Assembly (NCBI GenBank): GCA_029240395.1
Contig: JAREAJ010000009.1
Location: 1 to 17,166 of the forward strand
Origin: Nitrososphaeraceae archaeon
GTDB lineage: Archaea > Thermoproteota > Nitrososphaeria > Nitrososphaerales > Nitrososphaeraceae
Direction of reading: 5' to 3'
DNA: 17,166 nt
Under the pieces are notes generated by a model, which saw only the letters and a list, made by a program, of their open reading frames with translations, ran no database searches and was not told where the DNA came from. Both the position numbers and the translations under genes were made by a program. Positions 14,601 to 17,166 of this stretch are shown piece after piece. The number at the start of each line of letters is the position of its first letter. Position 1 is the first letter of the stretch.

Positions 14601-16604
14601 TCAAGTAACCTGCAAAGCCTGCTCCTCTCCAAGGATTTTCTTTATTCGTGCCAGCTTCTGCCTATATTTTATAGCATTTTCAAAGTCTAATTCCTCAGCA
14701 AACTTCTTCATAGTAGATTCGGTCTGCAAAGCCAGGGCCAGTAAATCCGATCTTGTCATGCTGTTTATGGTCTCAATATCACTTGGCCTCTCATTGCCGT
14801 AAATTTCTTGTACGCTTTCCGGGACTGGCTTCACAACTGATCGAGGAGTTATTTTGAAGGCAGTATTATATTCAATCTGCTTCTTGCGGCGCCTGGTAGT
14901 TTCGGCGATTGCATTTTTCATCGAATCGGTGATATTGTCAGCGAACATAACCACGCTCCCATCAATATTTCGTGCAGCTCGGCCAAAAGTCTGGATAAGG
15001 CTTGTAGTATTTCGCAAAAATCCTTCTTTATCTGCATCAAGGATAACTACCAATGAAACCTCCGGAATATCCAATCCTTCCCTAAGCAGATTTATTCCCA
15101 CCAAAACATCAAACTCACCTGCCCGTAGCTGTCTGATTAATTCCGTTCGTTCCAATCCCTCAATTTCCGAGTGCATGTACCTGACCCTGACTCCATTCTT
15201 GGCCAAATATTCGGCAAGGTCCTCTGCCATTCTCTTGGTTAGAGTTGTGATAAGAGTTCGTTGGTTTCGTCTAGATCTGATGGAGACTTCGCGGATTAGT
15301 TCGTGCATCTGATTCTGTGTTCCTTTAATCGTCACTTCAGGGTCAACTAGACCTGTTGGACGCACTAGCTGTTCAACAATCTGTGAACTCTGCTTAAGCT
15401 CAAAAGGACCGGGCGTTGCAGATACAAAAATAACATTTCTCAAGTATTTTTTGAACTCGTCGAACCTAAGGGGACGATTATCAAATGCACTTGGTAACCT
15501 GAAGCCATAGTCAACTAGCATTTTTTTCCTTGTAAAATCTCCGTTATACATACCATGTAGCTGTGGGATGGTTACATGTGACTCATCTACCACTAAAAGA
15601 AAATCTTTTCCAAAAAAATCGAGTAAACAGTATGGTGGTTGTCCGGGTGCTCTGCCATCCAAATGTCGTGAATAATTCTCAATGCCAGAACAGTATCCTA
15701 GCTCCTTTATCATTTCAATGTCGTATCTTGTGCGAGACGCGAGCCTCTGTCTTTCGAGGTCGCCGGGCAATTGAGGCAACCATTGATTTAGCTCATCTTT
15801 GATGGAGTCTATGGCTGATGACCTTGCCGCATCAGGTAGGATATAATGCTTGGCCGGGAATATCTTTATTGAGCCGGCTTCTCTTTTTGTTATCATATCT
15901 GTGGCGCTATGTATTGTAATCTTTTCTATTTCGTCTCCAAAGAGTGCTATTCTAACAATGTCGTCTGAGTAGCCTGGTATGATATCTATCGTGTCACCTT
16001 TAACTCTAAAAGCACCGCTCTTAAGTGAAAAGTCATTTCGTTCGTAACGAGACTCAATTAAATTATGAATCAAGACCTTTCTGTCGATTTTCATTCCGGT
16101 AGCCAATGTTAATGCGCTCTGCTCCCACTCTGCAGGGGAGCCAAGTGAGTAAATGCATGAAACCGTTGATACTATTATAGTAGGATCTCCAGACAATAGC
16201 ATGGCTGTGGCTTCTAATCTCATCTTCTCAATCTTTTCGTTAACCTCGGTGTCTTTTTCAATATATGTATCAGTTTGAGGTAAATAACTTTCAGGCTGAT
16301 AGTAATCATAAAAACTCACAAAATAACCGACGTTATTCCTTGGAAAGAATTCCTTGAATTCGGTATACAATTGCGCAGCCAAAGTTTTATTATGTGAAAT
16401 AACCAGCGTATTTTTATTTAGTCGAGATATAACATTTGCAATTGTATATGTTTTCCCACTTCCCGTCACTCCCAGCAGAGTCTGACAAATATCACTGCCT
16501 CCACCGTTCATCATACTATTTGATAGTTTGTCAATTGCCTCTGGTTGATCACCACTTGGCCGATATACATTGTCAGCTAGTATAAAGCTGCCTTTGTTGG
16601 ACAA
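14601..16604 (-). CDS. uvrB: Excinuclease ABC subunit B
   Basis: UvrB verifies damage by strand insertion and bridges UvrA and UvrC. The 667 residues match bacterial length. Visible are Walker A GVTGSGKT (45-52), the damage-sensing beta-hairpin in FYDYYQPESYLPQTDTY (98-114), the helicase box DESH (340-343), motif VI region TFGRAARN, and the C-terminal UVR domain (about 627-662) that contacts UvrC. The only reasonable start is TTG at 16604: an in-frame stop lies five codons upstream with no ATG or GTG between. It is the promoter-proximal gene of uvrBAC, so it sets expression of the three. A TATA box about 30 bases upstream suggests an almost leaderless mRNA that begins with TTG. Confidence 0.98.
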   Translation of the reverse strand: MSNKGSFILADNVYRPSGDQPEAIDKLSNSMMNGGGSDICQTLLGVTGSGKTYTIANVISRLNKNTLVISHNKTLAAQLYTEFKEFFPRNNVGYFVSFYDYYQPESYLPQTDTYIEKDTEVNEKIEKMRLEATAMLLSGDPTIIVSTVSCIYSLGSPAEWEQSALTLATGMKIDRKVLIHNLIESRYERNDFSLKSGAFRVKGDTIDIIPGYSDDIVRIALFGDEIEKITIHSATDMITKREAGSIKIFPAKHYILPDAARSSAIDSIKDELNQWLPQLPGDLERQRLASRTRYDIEMIKELGYCSGIENYSRHLDGRAPGQPPYCLLDFFGKDFLLVVDESHVTIPQLHGMYNGDFTRKKMLVDYGFRLPSAFDNRPLRFDEFKKYLRNVIFVSATPGPFELKQSSQIVEQLVRPTGLVDPEVTIKGTQNQMHELIREVSIRSRRNQRTLITTLTKRMAEDLAEYLAKNGVRVRYMHSEIEGLERTELIRQLRAGEFDVLVGINLLREGLDIPEVSLVVILDADKEGFLRNTTSLIQTFGRAARNIDGSVVMFADNITDSMKNAIAETTRRRKKQIEYNTAFKITPRSVVKPVPESVQEIYGNERPSDIETINSMTRSDLLALALQTESTMKKFAEELDFENAIKYRQKLARIKKILGEEQALQVT

Positions 16605-16629
16605 TGGAGCAGAGGTTTATCACTACGAA

Positions 16630-16638
16630 CATATATTG
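16630..16638 (-). promoter_or_regulatory. TATA box of the uvrBAC operon
   Basis: CAATATATG on the minus strand (16638 to 16630) is centred about 30 bases before the TTG start of uvrB. Transcription would begin about 3-4 bases before the start codon. There is no Shine-Dalgarno sequence. A second A/T-rich stretch at 16650-16680 could contribute but is further away. The 203 bases between uvrB and the divergent HD-domain gene hold both promoters. Confidence 0.5.
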
Positions 16639-16807
16639 TTACTCACTACATAAAATAAAAATAACAAGTCTTTTTATTTATTTACTTTAGAGGCTTAAAG
16701 CAATCCTGTACTTGCTATCGATTATATTTTTCTCTATCCAATAATTTGTGTTGGAGAGCTAGTCCTCTAGGGTAATCCTTTTCTTCAACGGATTTCATCT
16801 AATTATT

Positions 16808-17166
16808 ATGGAAGCACCCACTCAAGCCCTCAGTAGCGAGGAATTTTTGTCGTATCTGGAAAATAAAGCGCGACTTAGAATAGATGACTTTATAAAAGGT
16901 GCAATGGAAGTCGTTCAAGAGGTCCACGCGGGAGTTAAGAGAGAAGACGGCACTTCTTCTTTTCTGGAGACTCACACCTGGCCTGTAGCAGCTGAAGTGG
17001 TGAGGCATTACAAGTCCGTTAATCGCAATATCACGAGTGTCGAAATTGGTTCTGCGATTCTACATGATATTTTGGAAGACAATGAAAGAATTCTCGATCT
17101 GAATAAAACCAAGTCTTATGGTTTTGAGGCGTACTTAAATTACAGGTTCGGGAATAGAATATACAC
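16808..17166 (+). CDS. RelA/SpoT-like HD-domain hydrolase, 5' part
   Basis: The frame from the ATG at 16808 is open to the end of the window (119 full codons), so the gene continues outside. The sequence resembles the N-terminal HD domain of RelA/SpoT homologues: His56 in FLETHTWPVA and the H-D-x-x-E-D motif LHDILEDN (His86, Asp87, Glu90, Asp91). These residues bind Mn2+ in enzymes that hydrolyse (p)ppGpp or a related nucleotide. Whether a synthetase domain follows cannot be seen. No Shine-Dalgarno sequence precedes the start; the transcript may be leaderless. The gene is divergent from uvrB. The HD family call is good, the (p)ppGpp substrate is inference. Confidence 0.8.
   Translation, partial: MEAPTQALSSEEFLSYLENKARLRIDDFIKGAMEVVQEVHAGVKREDGTSSFLETHTWPVAAEVVRHYKSVNRNITSVEIGSAILHDILEDNERILDLNKTKSYGFEAYLNYRFGNRIY

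Noticed and set aside
1..17166. CRISPR array or insertion sequence
   Set aside because: No regularly spaced repeats, transposase motifs or terminal inverted repeats with target duplications were seen.

Overview
The window looks like a chromosomal segment of an ammonia-oxidising-type archaeon (Thaumarchaeota/Nitrososphaeria, perhaps a Nitrososphaera or Nitrosocosmicus relative). The grounds are archaeal type II methionine aminopeptidase, Alba chromatin protein, a DUF99/endonuclease V-like protein, a thaumarchaeosortase-like membrane protein, a one-domain winged-helix regulator of the kind common in this phylum, several TATA boxes about 26 bases upstream of a start codon (leaderless transcripts), and a bacterial-type UvrBAC set, which many mesophilic archaea carry. 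The species assignment is inference; no rRNA is present.

Layout. 1-295: 3' end of a nucleotide-sugar dehydrogenase. 427-885: SRPBCC/START-like protein, convergent with map (948-1844, minus). 1943-2016: tRNA-Pro(TGG), divergent from map. 2193-3683: a poorly understood stretch with a ribbon-helix-helix-like small protein with a glycine tail, two unrecognised ORFs and about 430 bases with no gene I can support. 3684-6033, all plus: DUF99 protein, thaumarchaeosortase, a small unknown protein and alba. 6242-7080, minus: a small unknown protein and a winged-helix regulator. 7267-9962, plus: a divergent cysteinyl-tRNA synthetase, an overlapping two-part GNAT acetyltransferase and family 4 uracil-DNA glycosylase. 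10004-16604, minus: uvrB-uvrA-uvrC read in that order as a compact operon. 16808 to the end, plus: 5' part of a RelA/SpoT-like HD hydrolase, running out of the window.

Functionally the right half is rich in DNA repair: Udg4 removes uracil, UvrABC excises bulky lesions, and the DUF99 protein belongs to an endonuclease V-like superfamily. The rest is general housekeeping (MetAP, tRNA-Pro, Alba) plus surface biology (archaeosortase, nucleotide-sugar dehydrogenase).

The points most worth a second look are the CysRS with a changed KMSKS motif and a changed zinc-site residue, translationally overlapped by a GNAT; the archaeosortase-like protein with Ser in place of the catalytic Cys; UvrC lacking its C-terminal helix-hairpin-helix region; and the unexplained 2.2-3.7 kb stretch. 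I found no CRISPR array, insertion sequence or integrase.
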